Below are positions 8,892-18,238 of a stretch of DNA of 64,000 bases, in pieces (positions within the stretch are counted from its first letter, which is position 1; each line of letters begins with the position of its first letter). Below the pieces are notes generated by a model. The model did no database searches. It was not told the origin of the DNA and saw only the letters and a list, made by a program, of their open reading frames with translations. Source of the stretch: Natronomonas marina (GTDB lineage: Archaea; Halobacteriota; Halobacteria; Halobacteriales; Haloarculaceae); assembly GCF_024298905.1 (NCBI RefSeq), contig NZ_CP101154.1:1178001-1242000 (forward strand), in the 5' to 3' direction. Both the position numbers and the translations under genes were made by a program.

Positions 8892-10511
8892 ATGACCTTC
8901 CGAGACGGGACCCTCGTCGACTGGCACGAGTGGGGTCCCGACCCCTTCGAGACGGCCGACCGGGCCGGCAAGCCCGTCCTGCTCTCGCTGACCGCGCCGT
9001 GGTGTGAGTGGTGCCGGCGGATGGACGAGGAGGCCTACTCGGACCCCAAACTCGCCGCCAACGTCGGCGAGAGCTTCGTCCCCGTCCGCGTCGACGTCGA
9101 CCGCCACCCCCGCGTCCGCGAGCGGTACAACATGGGCGGCTTCCCGACGACGGCCTTCCTGACCCCCGACGGCGAGGTGCTCTCCGGGGCGACGTACCTC
9201 GGCACGGATGGGTTGCGGCAGGTACTCGACCGGGTCCGCGAATCGTGGGACGCCAAGGGCGCGGCGGCCGGCCGGGTGCCGCGCTCGCTTTCCGACGCCG
9301 AGACCCCACCCGGCGAGGTGACCGCCGAGATCGAGGCCCACATGGTCGAGCAGGTCGCCGCCGCCTTCGACGAGGAGTTCGGCGGGTGGGGGTCGGGCGC
9401 GAAGTTCCCGCTGGCCCGGACCGTCGAGTTCGCCTGCAAGCGGGACCGCGGGCGGGCGACGAGGACCCTCGAAGCCGTCCGGACGCACCTGCACGACACC
9501 TACGGCGGCGGCTTCTACCGGTTCGCCGAGACCCGCCGGTGGGGCGAACCGCACCGTGAGAAACTGACTGACGAGAACGCGGCGCTGGTCCGGGCATTCA
9601 CGACCGGCTACCTCTACACCGGCGAGGACGCCTACCGCGACACCGCCGAGGGCACCGTCGACTACCTGACGACGACGGCCTGGACCGGCGAGGCCTTCGC
9701 CGCGAGCCAGGCCGAAAGCGACTACTACCTGCTGGAACCGACCGAGCGCGAGGAGACGGAGCCCCCGGCCGTCGACGCGACGGTGCTGGCCGACCGCAAC
9801 GGCCTGGCCTGCGAGGCGCTGTTCCGCTTTGCGGCCCTCACGGACCACGAGGGCGCCCGACGCTACGCCGAGCGCGCCCTCGAGTACGTCCTGGAGACGC
9901 TCGTCGAGCAGGGCCGCGTCGCCCACTTCGACGGCGAGGACAGCGAGGACGGCCTGCTCGTCGACCACGCCCGCGTGCTGGCCGGTCTCACCGCCGCCGC
10001 ACAGGTCACCGGCCCCGACGGCTGGCTCGACCCCGCCCGCGCCGTCGCCGACGACGCGATCGACCGCCTCGTCGACGAGGGCGGGGCCTTCCTCGACGGC
10101 GAACCGACCGGCGCCGGCCTGCTGGAGCGGCCGCTCCGCCCGCTGGAGACCAACGCCGAGATGGCCGACGCGCTGCTGGACCTGTGGGCGCTGACCGGCA
10201 CCGAGCGGTACCGCGAGACGGCCGTCGACACCCTGGCGGCCTTCGCCGGCGCCTACGACCGGATGGGCGTCGAGGCCGCGGGGTACGCCGCCGCCTGCGC
10301 CCGCGCCCACTACGACCCGCTCGTCGTCCGGACGCCGCCGGCCGGGACGGACCTCCACCGCGCCGCGCTCCGCATCGCCGACCACGAGAAGGTCGTCGTG
10401 CCCGGGGAGCGGGCCGACGCAGTCGTCGTCCGCGGCGGCGAGGCGACGGCGCCCGCGACGACTCCCGAGGAACTGCTCGACCGCGCCGCCGAGGACCCGG
10501 CCGACGGGTAA
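8892..10511 (+). CDS. DUF255 thioredoxin-domain protein (YyaL/SPATA20-like)
   Basis: A 539-residue two-domain protein. Residues about 1 to 125 form a DUF255 thioredoxin-like domain with an intact CxxC (C38-EW-C41 in 'APWCEWCRRMDEEAY') and the cis-Pro 'MGGFPTTAFLTPDG'. The remainder is an alpha/alpha barrel of the six-hairpin glycosidase type (repeated Ala-rich helices, 'GGGFYRFAETRRWGEPH'). This architecture matches YyaL and SPATA20, whose chemistry is unproven; an isomerase or epimerase role has been proposed from the barrel. At 539 residues it is shorter than the roughly 650 to 700 of many bacterial homologues. It starts 46 bp after secD and could read through from that operon. Confidence 0.85.
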   Translation: MTFRDGTLVDWHEWGPDPFETADRAGKPVLLSLTAPWCEWCRRMDEEAYSDPKLAANVGESFVPVRVDVDRHPRVRERYNMGGFPTTAFLTPDGEVLSGATYLGTDGLRQVLDRVRESWDAKGAAAGRVPRSLSDAETPPGEVTAEIEAHMVEQVAAAFDEEFGGWGSGAKFPLARTVEFACKRDRGRATRTLEAVRTHLHDTYGGGFYRFAETRRWGEPHREKLTDENAALVRAFTTGYLYTGEDAYRDTAEGTVDYLTTTAWTGEAFAASQAESDYYLLEPTEREETEPPAVDATVLADRNGLACEALFRFAALTDHEGARRYAERALEYVLETLVEQGRVAHFDGEDSEDGLLVDHARVLAGLTAAAQVTGPDGWLDPARAVADDAIDRLVDEGGAFLDGEPTGAGLLERPLRPLETNAEMADALLDLWALTGTERYRETAVDTLAAFAGAYDRMGVEAAGYAAACARAHYDPLVVRTPPAGTDLHRAALRIADHEKVVVPGERADAVVVRGGEATAPATTPEELLDRAAEDPADG

Positions 10512-10554
10512 CCGCGCCGACAACAACTCAAACCGCTCGTAAACTTGCGGTGCG

Positions 10555-10561
10555 TTTATAA
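10555..10561 (+). promoter_or_regulatory. TATA box for the TrmB-family gene
   Basis: TTTATAA, centred 28 bp ahead of ATG 10586, puts the transcription start at or next to the start codon (leaderless mRNA). Confidence 0.6.
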
Positions 10562-10585
10562 TCCCCGGGGTGGAGACAGTGAACA

Positions 10586-11392
10586 ATGGCAAGTCTGAGA
10601 GACCTCGGCCTGTCCGAGTACGAGGCTCGTGCGTACCGCGCTCTCCTGAAGACGGGTCCGACAACCGCAAAGGAGTTGTCACGGGTCAGCGACGTTCCGA
10701 TGGGTCGCATCTACGACGTGCTCAACAGCATCGAACAGTACAACCTCGTCCGCTCTCAATCCGCCTCCCGGCCGAAGAAGTACGTCGCCGTCGAGCCGAC
10801 GACCGCCCTCGACCGACTGCTCGACGACAAGAAGCGCGAACTCGAGGAGAAGGCAAACCAGTACGAGGAGATCGTCGACGACCTCACCGGTGAACTGGAG
10901 ACCGCCGAACCCGTCGAGGAGACGTTCTGGACGGCCGCCGTCGGGCCGGAGGAGACCGTCGACCTGCTCGTCGAGCGGCTCTCGGCCGCCGAGTCCCGGA
11001 TCGTGATGGTGCTTTCGACCTACACCGAGCAGTTCTTCGACATCGACACGGTCGGGACGCTCATCCTCGACGAACTCGCCGGAGCCCTCGAGCGCGGCGT
11101 CGAGGTCCGACTCCTGATGCGGCCCGACCTCGTGCCCATCCTCCCGGAGTCCATCGGCGAACGCTACCAGGAGTCGCTGATGGAACACGACACGTTCTCG
11201 GTCCGCACCAGCGAGAACGTCTCCGGTACGTTCACCCTCGTCGACGAAAGCGAGGTCGTCATCGAGGTGCCCCACCCCCTGAAGAGCCAGGAGGTCTTTG
11301 CGATGATCGACCTCAAGGACCGGGAGTTCGCCGGCAACGTCCGCACGGAGTTCGAGCCGCGGTGGGACGCCGCCGACGAACTGAGCTTCTGA
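10586..11392 (+). CDS. TrmB-family transcriptional regulator
   Basis: A 268-residue regulator. A winged helix (residues about 3 to 75, 'LRDLGLSEYEARAYRALLKTGPTTAKELS' in pieces, then 'VPMGRIYDVLNSIEQYNLV') is the TrmB DNA-binding domain. A coiled coil follows (about 80 to 105, 'LLDDKKRELEEKANQYEEIV'), then a phospholipase-D-like or TrmBL2-type C-terminal domain (about 115 to 265). The C-terminal part lacks the clear sugar-binding domain of maltose-type TrmB, so it resembles the general haloarchaeal TrmB group. It is monocistronic by spacing, and no target operon is adjacent. Confidence 0.85.
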   Translation: MASLRDLGLSEYEARAYRALLKTGPTTAKELSRVSDVPMGRIYDVLNSIEQYNLVRSQSASRPKKYVAVEPTTALDRLLDDKKRELEEKANQYEEIVDDLTGELETAEPVEETFWTAAVGPEETVDLLVERLSAAESRIVMVLSTYTEQFFDIDTVGTLILDELAGALERGVEVRLLMRPDLVPILPESIGERYQESLMEHDTFSVRTSENVSGTFTLVDESEVVIEVPHPLKSQEVFAMIDLKDREFAGNVRTEFEPRWDAADELSF

Positions 11393-11509
11393 CCGGCCGG
11401 CCGCGTCCCCGACGGCCCCGGCGACGCGTGAGTCCCGCGGTGACACGACCGGCGAGCCAGGCGCAACACCAAAGACGGGCCATCACAAATTCGACACGAA
11501 CCCGACACG

Positions 11510-12910
11510 ATGGACGACCCGGCCCAGCCCGCCGCGCTGCTCGAGCACGTCCGGGACCTGCTCGTCGTCATCGACGAGTCGGGGACCTACCGGTACGCGA
11601 ACGACGCCAGCGAACGCATCCTCGGGATACCGGCCGCAGACCTCGTCGGGGAACACGCCCCCGACTACATCCACCCGGAGGACCGCGAGGAGATCACCGA
11701 GCGGTTCGAGCGGCTCGTCGCCACCGACGAGCCGACGACCGCCACCGCCGAGTACCGCCACCGGACCGCCGACGGCGAGTGGGTCTGGCTCGAGAGCCGG
11801 CTCTCGAACGCCACCGTCCCCGACATCGAGGGCTACGTCGTCAGTTCCCGGGATGTCACCGACCGGAAGCGAGCCGAACGGCACAGACGGCTGACGGAGG
11901 ACAGGCTCCGGGAACTGGCCGCCAACGCCGCCGACGTCCTCTGGATGTTCGACGGCGACTGGAACGAGTTGCTGTTCGTCAACGACGCCTACGAGGACAT
12001 CTGGGGACAGTCCGTCGAGCGACTCCGCGAGGACCCCCACCACTTCATGGCGGGCATCCACCCGGAGGACAGACCCCGCGTCCTCGACGCGATGGACCGT
12101 GTCGCCGCCGGCGAGGCGACCGACATCGAGTACCGCGTCAATCCGGAACTGGGGTACCGCCGCTGGGTGTGGGTGGAGGCTCGTCCCGTCGTCGAGGACG
12201 GGACGGTCACCAGGATCGCCGGCTTCGCCCGCGACATCACCGACCGGCGGCGCCGCGAGCGACAGCTCCGCGTGATGGACAACCTGTTGCGGCACAACAT
12301 CCGCAACGACCTGAACGTCATCATGGGCCACGCGGAACTCGCCCGAACGGAGGGCGGAGCGGCGGTCGCCAAGGAGATGGCGACCGTCCTCGAGACCGCC
12401 GACGACCTGCTCGATACGGCGGCCAAGGAACGGGAGATCATCGACGTCCTCTTCGGGTTCGACGACCCGAAGCAGATCGACGTTGTCGCCCTCCTCGAGG
12501 AGGTCACCGCCGAGATCCGGGAGTCACACCCGAGCTGCTCGATCACGATCGAGGGGGCAAACGCGGCCGACGTCGTCGCGCTCCCGTCGCTCCGACGCGC
12601 CCTGGTGGAACTGCTCGAGAACGCGGCCGAGCACGCCGACTGCGACCCGACGATCGACGTCGAGGTCGAGATTGACCAGGAGAGCGACGCGGTCGAGATA
12701 ACGCTGCGGGACAACGCACCCCCCATCCCGAGCAACGAGTACGAGCCCCTGATAGGAGAGGCCGAGCCGACCGCCCTCAACCACGGCACGGGGCTCGGCC
12801 TGTGGCTCGTCTACCTGGTGGTCGATCTCTCCGACGGTGAGATTCGATTCCGGCGAGCAGGCGATGACGGGAACGTCGTCACCATCGACCTGCCTCGCCC
12901 CGCAGAATAG
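11510..12910 (+). CDS. PAS-domain sensor histidine kinase
   Basis: A 466-residue cytosolic kinase with no membrane helix. It has two PAS domains: residues about 5 to 118, ending in the PAC motif 'VVSSRDVTDRKRAE', and about 128 to 245, ending 'IAGFARDITDRRRRE'. A histidine phospho-acceptor helix follows, with H262 in 'LRHNIRNDLNVIMGHAEL', then an HATPase domain with N-box 'LLENAAEHAD' and G-box 'GTGLGLWLVYLVVDLSDG'. No response regulator is nearby, which is usual for haloarchaeal orphan kinases. The ligand of the PAS domains is not apparent; there is no heme or flavin signature. Confidence 0.93.
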   Translation: MDDPAQPAALLEHVRDLLVVIDESGTYRYANDASERILGIPAADLVGEHAPDYIHPEDREEITERFERLVATDEPTTATAEYRHRTADGEWVWLESRLSNATVPDIEGYVVSSRDVTDRKRAERHRRLTEDRLRELAANAADVLWMFDGDWNELLFVNDAYEDIWGQSVERLREDPHHFMAGIHPEDRPRVLDAMDRVAAGEATDIEYRVNPELGYRRWVWVEARPVVEDGTVTRIAGFARDITDRRRRERQLRVMDNLLRHNIRNDLNVIMGHAELARTEGGAAVAKEMATVLETADDLLDTAAKEREIIDVLFGFDDPKQIDVVALLEEVTAEIRESHPSCSITIEGANAADVVALPSLRRALVELLENAAEHADCDPTIDVEVEIDQESDAVEITLRDNAPPIPSNEYEPLIGEAEPTALNHGTGLGLWLVYLVVDLSDGEIRFRRAGDDGNVVTIDLPRPAE

Positions 12911-12940
12911 CGCACCGTCCCCGGAACCGCCGGCTCCCGC

Positions 12941-13873
12941 TCAGTCCTCGCCGTTGACTTCCCGCTTCAGCTGGGCGAACTCCGCGACCCGCTCGGCGTG
13001 GGCGTTGTGCTGGTGGATCGACTCGTCGTTGGACTGCTCCATCCGCACCACGGCGTCGTCCGGCAGGTCGGGGTACGCCTCGACCAGCCCCTCGGCCATC
13101 GCACGGACGCAGTCCTCGACGAACTTCGCGTCGCTGTGGCTCTCGAAGGTCATGTGGTCCTCGTCCGGTCGCTTTGCGAGGTTGTAGATCCGGGCGCTCA
13201 TCGAGTCGCGGGCGATCTCGATGAGGTCGTTGAGGTCGACCGACGGATCGCCCGCCGTCTCGACGGTCAGCGTCGCGTGCCCCCGCTGGGAGTGGCCCGG
13301 TTGCGGTACCTCCTCGAGGAACCGGTCGATGGTGTCCCGATCGACGTCCAGCCCCTGGAGGACGTCGCGGGCGCGGGACTCGCTCATCCCCTGCGAGCAC
13401 GGACAGACCGTCATCCCGACGACCTGACAGCCGACCTCCTCGCGGGTGCCCTCCTCGGTCGCCGTCGCGGAGGCGACGATGTCGGCGGTGGCCTGCGTCG
13501 GCCGGCCCGTCGCCGGCGTCTCCTCGCGGATCATGTACTCGGCCTCCATGCGGACCTCCGCCTGCGTCGTGTAGTCGTGTTTCTCCAGCAGGCGCTCGGC
13601 GACGTCACCGCAGACGTCCTCGACGGCCATCGCCGGCTCGGAGACCGCCTCCTCGAGCATCTCGTCGACGACCTCCATGTTCCGGCTCATGTCCGCTCCC
13701 TTCCGCCAACTCGGCAGGTCGACGAAGACGTCGAACTCCGCCATCAGCACGATGGGGCGGTCCTCGGGCCGGTGGAGCTTCACGAGCTTCTCGACGCCCG
13801 TCACCCCGACCCGGTTCAGGCCGACGCTCACGTCGGGCGTGGACGCCTGCACGTCCGGCAGCTGTTGACTCAT
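12941..13873 (-). CDS. mptA: GTP cyclohydrolase MptA
   Basis: A 310-residue member of the GTP cyclohydrolase IV/FolE2 family, which converts GTP to a 7,8-dihydroneopterin cyclic phosphate as the first step of archaeal pterin (tetrahydrofolate or methanopterin-type) synthesis. Visible marks are '[27 protein letters not shown]' (split) at the start, '[25 protein letters not shown]', '[14 protein letters not shown]' with the metal-binding Cys, and a C-terminal '[19 protein letters not shown]'. Length agrees with the family. It is followed in the opposite direction by the histidine kinase stop, about 30 bp away. Confidence 0.95.
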   Translation of the reverse strand: MSQQLPDVQASTPDVSVGLNRVGVTGVEKLVKLHRPEDRPIVLMAEFDVFVDLPSWRKGADMSRNMEVVDEMLEEAVSEPAMAVEDVCGDVAERLLEKHDYTTQAEVRMEAEYMIREETPATGRPTQATADIVASATATEEGTREEVGCQVVGMTVCPCSQGMSESRARDVLQGLDVDRDTIDRFLEEVPQPGHSQRGHATLTVETAGDPSVDLNDLIEIARDSMSARIYNLAKRPDEDHMTFESHSDAKFVEDCVRAMAEGLVEAYPDLPDDAVVRMEQSNDESIHQHNAHAERVAEFAQLKREVNGED

Positions 13874-13992
13874 TGTGATTTAAGTGGGTTCGGTCGACGT
13901 TAGGGCTTTCGAAAGGGGAAGCGCCGGAAACCGGCGGGGTTCGCGGGCAGGCGGCGCGTCTCACCCTCCGGCTCGCTTCGCCGGCACGCGTC

Positions 13993-14805
13993 TCACTCCA
14001 GTTTCCCGAGCGCGGCGAAGAACTCCAGCGGCGGCCCGGCGATCCGGACCGGCTCCTCGGCCCGTCGTAGCCGGACGTTCGTCGGCGGAGTGACCCGTTC
14101 TCGGGTCCGGCCGTCGGCGACGACGAAGGCGTGATCGGCCGCCTCGACCCGGACGGTCACCTCGGCGTCCGTCGGCACCGCAAGCGGCGGCATCGGTCCC
14201 TCGGCACACATCTCCGTGACGACGAAGGCCGACACCGCCGGGTGGACCAGCGGCCCGCCCTCGCTGAGGTTGTAGGCCGTCGACCCGGTCGGCGTCGAGA
14301 CCAGCGCACCGTCGGCGTGGCTCCCCGAGTAGAGCGCGCCGTCGACCCGTATCTCGATGCCGACGCCGTTGTTCCGGCCCCGTCGGGGGCCGAGCACCGC
14401 CACCTCGTTGACGGCCGCCGGCAGCGTCCACCCCTCGCCGGTCGCCCGTATCTGCGGCAGTTCCTGGCAGTCGAGGGTGCCCTCGCGGGACCGCTCGGCG
14501 GCCCGCCGGACCGTCTCGACGGCCTCCTCGGGCGAGACGACGTTCAGGAACCCGACCTCGCCGAGGTTGACCCCCATGACCGGCGTCGGCGTCACCTCCC
14601 GGGCGGTAAAGAGGAAGGTCCCGTCGCCGCCGATGGAGACGACCAGATCGCACTCGCCGAGTTCGCCCACCGGCGTTCCCGGACACCCCAGACTCGCCGC
14701 GGTCGCCTCGTCGACGGAGACGGTCGCCTCGACGTTCCGGCGGATCCGGTCGGCGAGTTCGGCAGCCCGGGCGTTTCCCTGCTGGGCGACGATGCCGACG
14801 TGCAT
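13993..14805 (-). CDS. nadK: NAD kinase
   Basis: A 270-residue kinase that makes NADP from NAD. The diagnostic GGDG loop is at residues 59 to 62 ('VVSIGGDGTFLFTAREV'), followed by 'GVNLGEVGFLNVV', then the substrate-binding 'GSHADGALVSTPTGSTAYNLSEGGPLVHP' (in pieces) in the beta-sandwich domain. The start at ATG 14805 fits the family N-terminus ('MHVGIVAQQGNARAAELA'). It is divergent from the KaiC-like gene across a 73-bp gap that probably holds both promoters. Confidence 0.95.
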   Translation of the reverse strand: MHVGIVAQQGNARAAELADRIRRNVEATVSVDEATAASLGCPGTPVGELGECDLVVSIGGDGTFLFTAREVTPTPVMGVNLGEVGFLNVVSPEEAVETVRRAAERSREGTLDCQELPQIRATGEGWTLPAAVNEVAVLGPRRGRNNGVGIEIRVDGALYSGSHADGALVSTPTGSTAYNLSEGGPLVHPAVSAFVVTEMCAEGPMPPLAVPTDAEVTVRVEAADHAFVVADGRTRERVTPPTNVRLRRAEEPVRIAGPPLEFFAALGKLE

Positions 14806-14878
14806 CGAACCTCCCTTCTCCGTCCAGGGACAAAAGCCACCCGAAGCCGGACCTGACGGGTAACATTAACGTTGCCGT

Positions 14879-15754
14879 ATGTCCAACGGCCCGTATGCGC
14901 GAGGCACGCCGGGGCCGAACATGAGCGGGAACGAGGACGACTGGTTCGAGGACGCCGGCGGCGACTCCCTCGACGACGACGACCTCTTCGAGGACGACTT
15001 CGCCTCGGCCTTCGAGGGCGGGACCGGAAGCGAGGGCTTCGAGGAGGACTTCGAGTCCGACATCCCGCGCATCGACCTCGGCATCGAGGGCCTCGACGAG
15101 ATGATACAGGGCGGCATCCCCGAGCGCTCGCTTCTGGTCGCCATGGGCGCCGCCGGGACCGGCAAGACGACGTTCGGCCTCCAGTACCTCCAGCGTGGCC
15201 TCGAGAAGGACCAGAAGGCCATCTACATCACCCTCGAGGAGAGCCGCGAGGACGTCATCCAGGCCGCCACCGAGAAGGGGTGGCCCTTCGACGAGTACAT
15301 CGAGTCCGACGAACTCGCCATCGTCGACCTCGACCCAATCGAGATGGCCAACAGCCTCACCTCCATCCGCGGGGACCTCCCCCGGCTTGTCGACGCCTTC
15401 GAGGCCGAACGACTCGTGCTCGACTCCGTCTCGCTTCTGGAGATGATGTACGACAACCAGGCCGAGCGCCGGACGGAAATCTTCGACTTCACCCGCTCGC
15501 TGAAGCAGGCCGGCGTGACGACGATGCTCACCAGCGAGGCCGCCCAGGGCAACCCCTACGCCTCCCGGCACGGCATCATCGAGTACCTCACCGACGGCGT
15601 CTTCGTCCTCCAGTACGTCCGCTCGGAGTTCCGCGAGACGCGACTGGCCATCGAGATCCAGAAGATACGGAACGCCAACCACTCCCGGGAGACCAAGCCC
15701 TACGAGATCACGAGCGACGGCATCTCGGTGTACCGGCAGGCGAACATCTTCTAA
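14879..15754 (+). CDS. KaiC-like RecA-fold ATPase
   Basis: A 291-residue single-domain KaiC family protein. The first about 60 residues are an acidic disordered tail rich in Asp and Glu. The RecA core follows: 'IDLGIEGLDEMIQGGIPERS', Walker A AAGTGKTT (residues 91 to 98), then 'AIYITLEESREDV' and 'RLVLDSVSLLEMM' as Walker B. A second in-frame ATG at 14921 (Met15) is an equally good start. It has one RecA domain instead of the two in clock KaiC, as in many archaeal KaiC-like proteins linked to signalling or to ArlH-type motors. No archaellum genes are near, so the partner is unknown. Confidence 0.88.
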   Translation: MSNGPYARGTPGPNMSGNEDDWFEDAGGDSLDDDDLFEDDFASAFEGGTGSEGFEEDFESDIPRIDLGIEGLDEMIQGGIPERSLLVAMGAAGTGKTTFGLQYLQRGLEKDQKAIYITLEESREDVIQAATEKGWPFDEYIESDELAIVDLDPIEMANSLTSIRGDLPRLVDAFEAERLVLDSVSLLEMMYDNQAERRTEIFDFTRSLKQAGVTTMLTSEAAQGNPYASRHGIIEYLTDGVFVLQYVRSEFRETRLAIEIQKIRNANHSRETKPYEITSDGISVYRQANIF

Positions 15755-16012
15755 CCCACTTTTACACGGCGCGCCTCCGGCGCGCCGGCAAAAACGTGGG
15801 GAAAATATGCGCGCCCTCCTCCAGTCGCGCCGCCTCGCTTCGCTCGCCGGCGCGGTAGTCGTCGGGCGCTACGGCGACTCGCTCACTGCGTTCGCTCGTC
15901 GCCGCGCGACCGACGGTGATTCTCCAACTGGACGCTCACTGGTACTGGCTTCGTACCCGGGAAATCGTGTTGAATCTCACCCCTCCGTTTCGATCTGGGG
16001 AGGAGGGAGCCG
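15755..16012. terminator. Intergenic GC-rich hairpin region between kaiC-like gene and herA
   Basis: No gene is seen in this convergent gap. Just past the kaiC-like stop is a strong hairpin: arms CGGCGCGCC (15767 to 15775) and GGCGCGCCG (15779 to 15787) around a TCC loop, framed by CCCAC and GTGGG. It is a good candidate transcription terminator for one or both genes. The right shoulder (15788 to 15800) carries the 13-mer GCAAAAACGTGGG, which reappears on the far side of herA. The rest is CGCTCG-type low-complexity sequence common between haloarchaeal genes. Confidence 0.5.
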
Positions 16013-17824
16013 TCAGTCCCCGTGTCGCGTCACGCAGTTCGACAGGCCGACGAGTTCGACCGGTTCGGAGTTGTCCGGCGAGTACACCACCATCTGACCC
16101 TTCTCCATGTAGGGGACCTTCCCCTCCAGGTTCGAGGGGATGTTGACCGCCGAGATGGCGTCCTCGTCGCCGAGGTTCAACACGACGGTGGTGTTGATCT
16201 GCTTGAAGATGGGGTCGGCGATGTCCTGGGGGTCCTGCGTGATGAGAAAGAGCCCGAGACGCTCCTTGCGGCCCTGTTTTGCGGCCTCGGCGAACTTGCC
16301 GATGACCTTCCTGGCCTGGACGCTGTCGGCGTCCGTCAGGAAGTTGTGCGCCTCGTCGACGCCGAGGACGAGCGGCGTCTCCTCGATGCGCTCGTAGGTC
16401 GGGTCGTTCGAGAGTTTCTGGTCGACGAGCAGCGAGGCCACCGCCAGGACGACGGTCGTCGTCGCCCTGGAGTCGTTGATGTGGTAGGTCGGGACCGTCG
16501 TCAGGCCGCCCGGGCGGACGAACTCCCGGACCATCTCCGTGATGGGACGCGCCTCGGCGTCGAAGACGTCGCCGAACCCGTAGGCCCGCCGCCGCACGGC
16601 GTCGAAGGTCGCCTCGTGGACCCGGCCGGACTCGTCGAGTTCCTCCTTCAGCGCCGGGTCGTCGAGGAACGACATGAACGCCTCGTAGGTGCCGCCGTCG
16701 CGGCCGTCGAAGAAGCGGTTCAGCAGGTACCGCAGGGCGGTGTACTGGTTGTCGTTGAGGTCCGACCCGGCGATGAGCCAGGGGTTGGTTTCGACCATCC
16801 CGAAGGGGATGGTGAACTCGACCTGCTCGGCGCCGTGGTGGGCCGCCGCGTAGGTCGCGTCGCCCACCTTGGGGACGAACGCCTTCGTGTCCTCGACGCC
16901 GCCGTGGGCGATTCCCTCCCGTTCGAGGCGGCGCTCGGCGGCGGCGTCCATCGTCGGGTTGTCGTCGTGCATCTGGGCGTACTCGTCCTGCGGGTCGAAC
17001 TGGACGACCGCCGGGGCGACCTCTCGGCCGCCGTCGACGGGATACCGGCGGTCCTCGGCGAGGTACTGCCGGAGGACGTTCTTGGCGGCGTGGGTCTTGC
17101 CCGATCCGGTGCCGCCGGCGACGAGCGTGTGCCGGAACACGAGCGGGTCGCCGGCCTCGTAGTCGTCCTTCAGCCGGTAGTCGATGGTCGGCGGTTCGGC
17201 GGCGGTGCGAACCTTCTCGCCGCCGACCGAGAGGTGCCCCAGGAAGACGCCCGCCTCCGGAATCTTCAGGCCGGTCTTGATCTCGGTCGAGTCCTCGGCC
17301 TGCCGGACGACCGTCTCCGGCTTGGGAACTCGGTCGGTCATCCGGCGCTTGAGGTCGCCATCGTCGGCGGTCCCGCCCGTCTCGCCGTCCGTGTACAGCA
17401 CCGCCACCGGTTCCAGCGACGCCATGAACTTGTAATCGTTCTCGTCGATGTCGTCCCGGCGCATCGCCCGCCGGGCGTGAATCTCGGTCGCGTCGTCCGA
17501 GCGGAACTCCTGGGCGTACTCCAGGGCGACGATGCGGCAGAACAGTCGCTCCCCATCGGGGTAGGGGGCGACGAGGTAGCTGCCGATGCGGACCGCAGAG
17601 CGGTTCTGGACGGTGACGTACGCCCGGAGGCAGGTGTCGTCGGCCTCCTCGCTGACGACGAGGCCCTCGGAGGCCGACAGCGTCCCGATGCCGCGGTCGC
17701 TCCCGACCGGCGAGGCCGACACCTCCTCGAAGTCGTCGTCCTCGTCGGTCTCGACGTCGACGTCGGATTCTCCCCCCGAGGAGTCGTCGGGGTCGTGGCT
17801 GGCGAAGTCGCCCAGGTCGGACAT
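16013..17824 (-). CDS. herA: HerA-type hexameric ATPase/DNA translocase
   Basis: A 603-residue HerA/FtsK-superfamily ATPase. An N-terminal HAS-barrel-like region (about 45 to 210) precedes Walker A GGTGSGKT (about residue 237). Walker B is in 'TPLVLGVDEAHNFLT', and a sensor or arginine-finger region follows ('GLFLITQDPQDIADPIFKQINTTVVLNL'). HerA loads with the NurA nuclease and Mre11-Rad50 to resect DNA ends; a nurA gene occurs about 15.5 kb away (33326 to 34570). I prefer ATG 17824 ('MSDLGDFASHD'); an in-frame ATG 27 bp upstream is possible. Both flanks hold strong GC-rich hairpins. Confidence 0.9.
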   Translation of the reverse strand: MSDLGDFASHDPDDSSGGESDVDVETDEDDDFEEVSASPVGSDRGIGTLSASEGLVVSEEADDTCLRAYVTVQNRSAVRIGSYLVAPYPDGERLFCRIVALEYAQEFRSDDATEIHARRAMRRDDIDENDYKFMASLEPVAVLYTDGETGGTADDGDLKRRMTDRVPKPETVVRQAEDSTEIKTGLKIPEAGVFLGHLSVGGEKVRTAAEPPTIDYRLKDDYEAGDPLVFRHTLVAGGTGSGKTHAAKNVLRQYLAEDRRYPVDGGREVAPAVVQFDPQDEYAQMHDDNPTMDAAAERRLEREGIAHGGVEDTKAFVPKVGDATYAAAHHGAEQVEFTIPFGMVETNPWLIAGSDLNDNQYTALRYLLNRFFDGRDGGTYEAFMSFLDDPALKEELDESGRVHEATFDAVRRRAYGFGDVFDAEARPITEMVREFVRPGGLTTVPTYHINDSRATTTVVLAVASLLVDQKLSNDPTYERIEETPLVLGVDEAHNFLTDADSVQARKVIGKFAEAAKQGRKERLGLFLITQDPQDIADPIFKQINTTVVLNLGDEDAISAVNIPSNLEGKVPYMEKGQMVVYSPDNSEPVELVGLSNCVTRHGD

Positions 17825-17851
17825 ACCCGGGGTGTGGTCGCCATCCGGCAA

Positions 17852-18131
17852 AAACCCTCCCGTGGCGGGGCAAAAGTAGAGGAGCGGGCGCAGAGAGCCA
17901 GCATCCGCGAGCGCGCTGGTGGCGCGCTCGCGGTTCCCGGCGACGAGACGGCGGAGCCGTCGAGTCGCCGTAGCGCGCGCGGACTAACGCGCTCGACCGC
18001 AGGGAGAGCGCGGCAGGAGCACGCGCGCATGTTTACACCCACGTTTTTGCCGCGGAGGCGGGTTCGGCGCTGACGCGCCGAACCGCCGGAGCGTGCAAAA
18101 ACGTGGGTTTATAGAAAATGCGAGGCGAAAA
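17852..18131. repeat. Three consecutive hairpins between herA and the IS1341-type element
   Basis: No gene is seen. Three inverted repeats follow one another. (1) 17905 to 17933 has perfect 11-bp arms around a 7-nt loop. (2) 17938 to 17970 has outer arms CGGCGAC/GTCGCCG with an inner GACGGC-GGA-GCCGTC stem. (3) 18038 to 18107 has 13-bp outer arms (CCCACGTTTTTGC and its complement) and an inner 10-bp stem GGTTCGGCGC. Hairpin 3 lies 24 bp from the left end hairpin of the transposable element. Some or all could be terminators or remnants of element ends. Confidence 0.6.
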
Positions 18132-18206
18132 CCCACCCCTTTAGGGGTGGGATGAAGCCGACGACTGGGAATCAAACCAACAGACAGTAGCAGGCTGACT
18201 CCCCAG

Positions 18207-18214
18207 TATTTAAG
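18207..18214 (+). promoter_or_regulatory. TATA box of tnpB
   Basis: TATTTAAG, centred about 28 bp ahead of the tnpB ATG, predicts a leaderless tnpB message inside the element. Confidence 0.55.
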
Positions 18215-18238
18215 AAGCACAGGCTGTACATATAAGAT

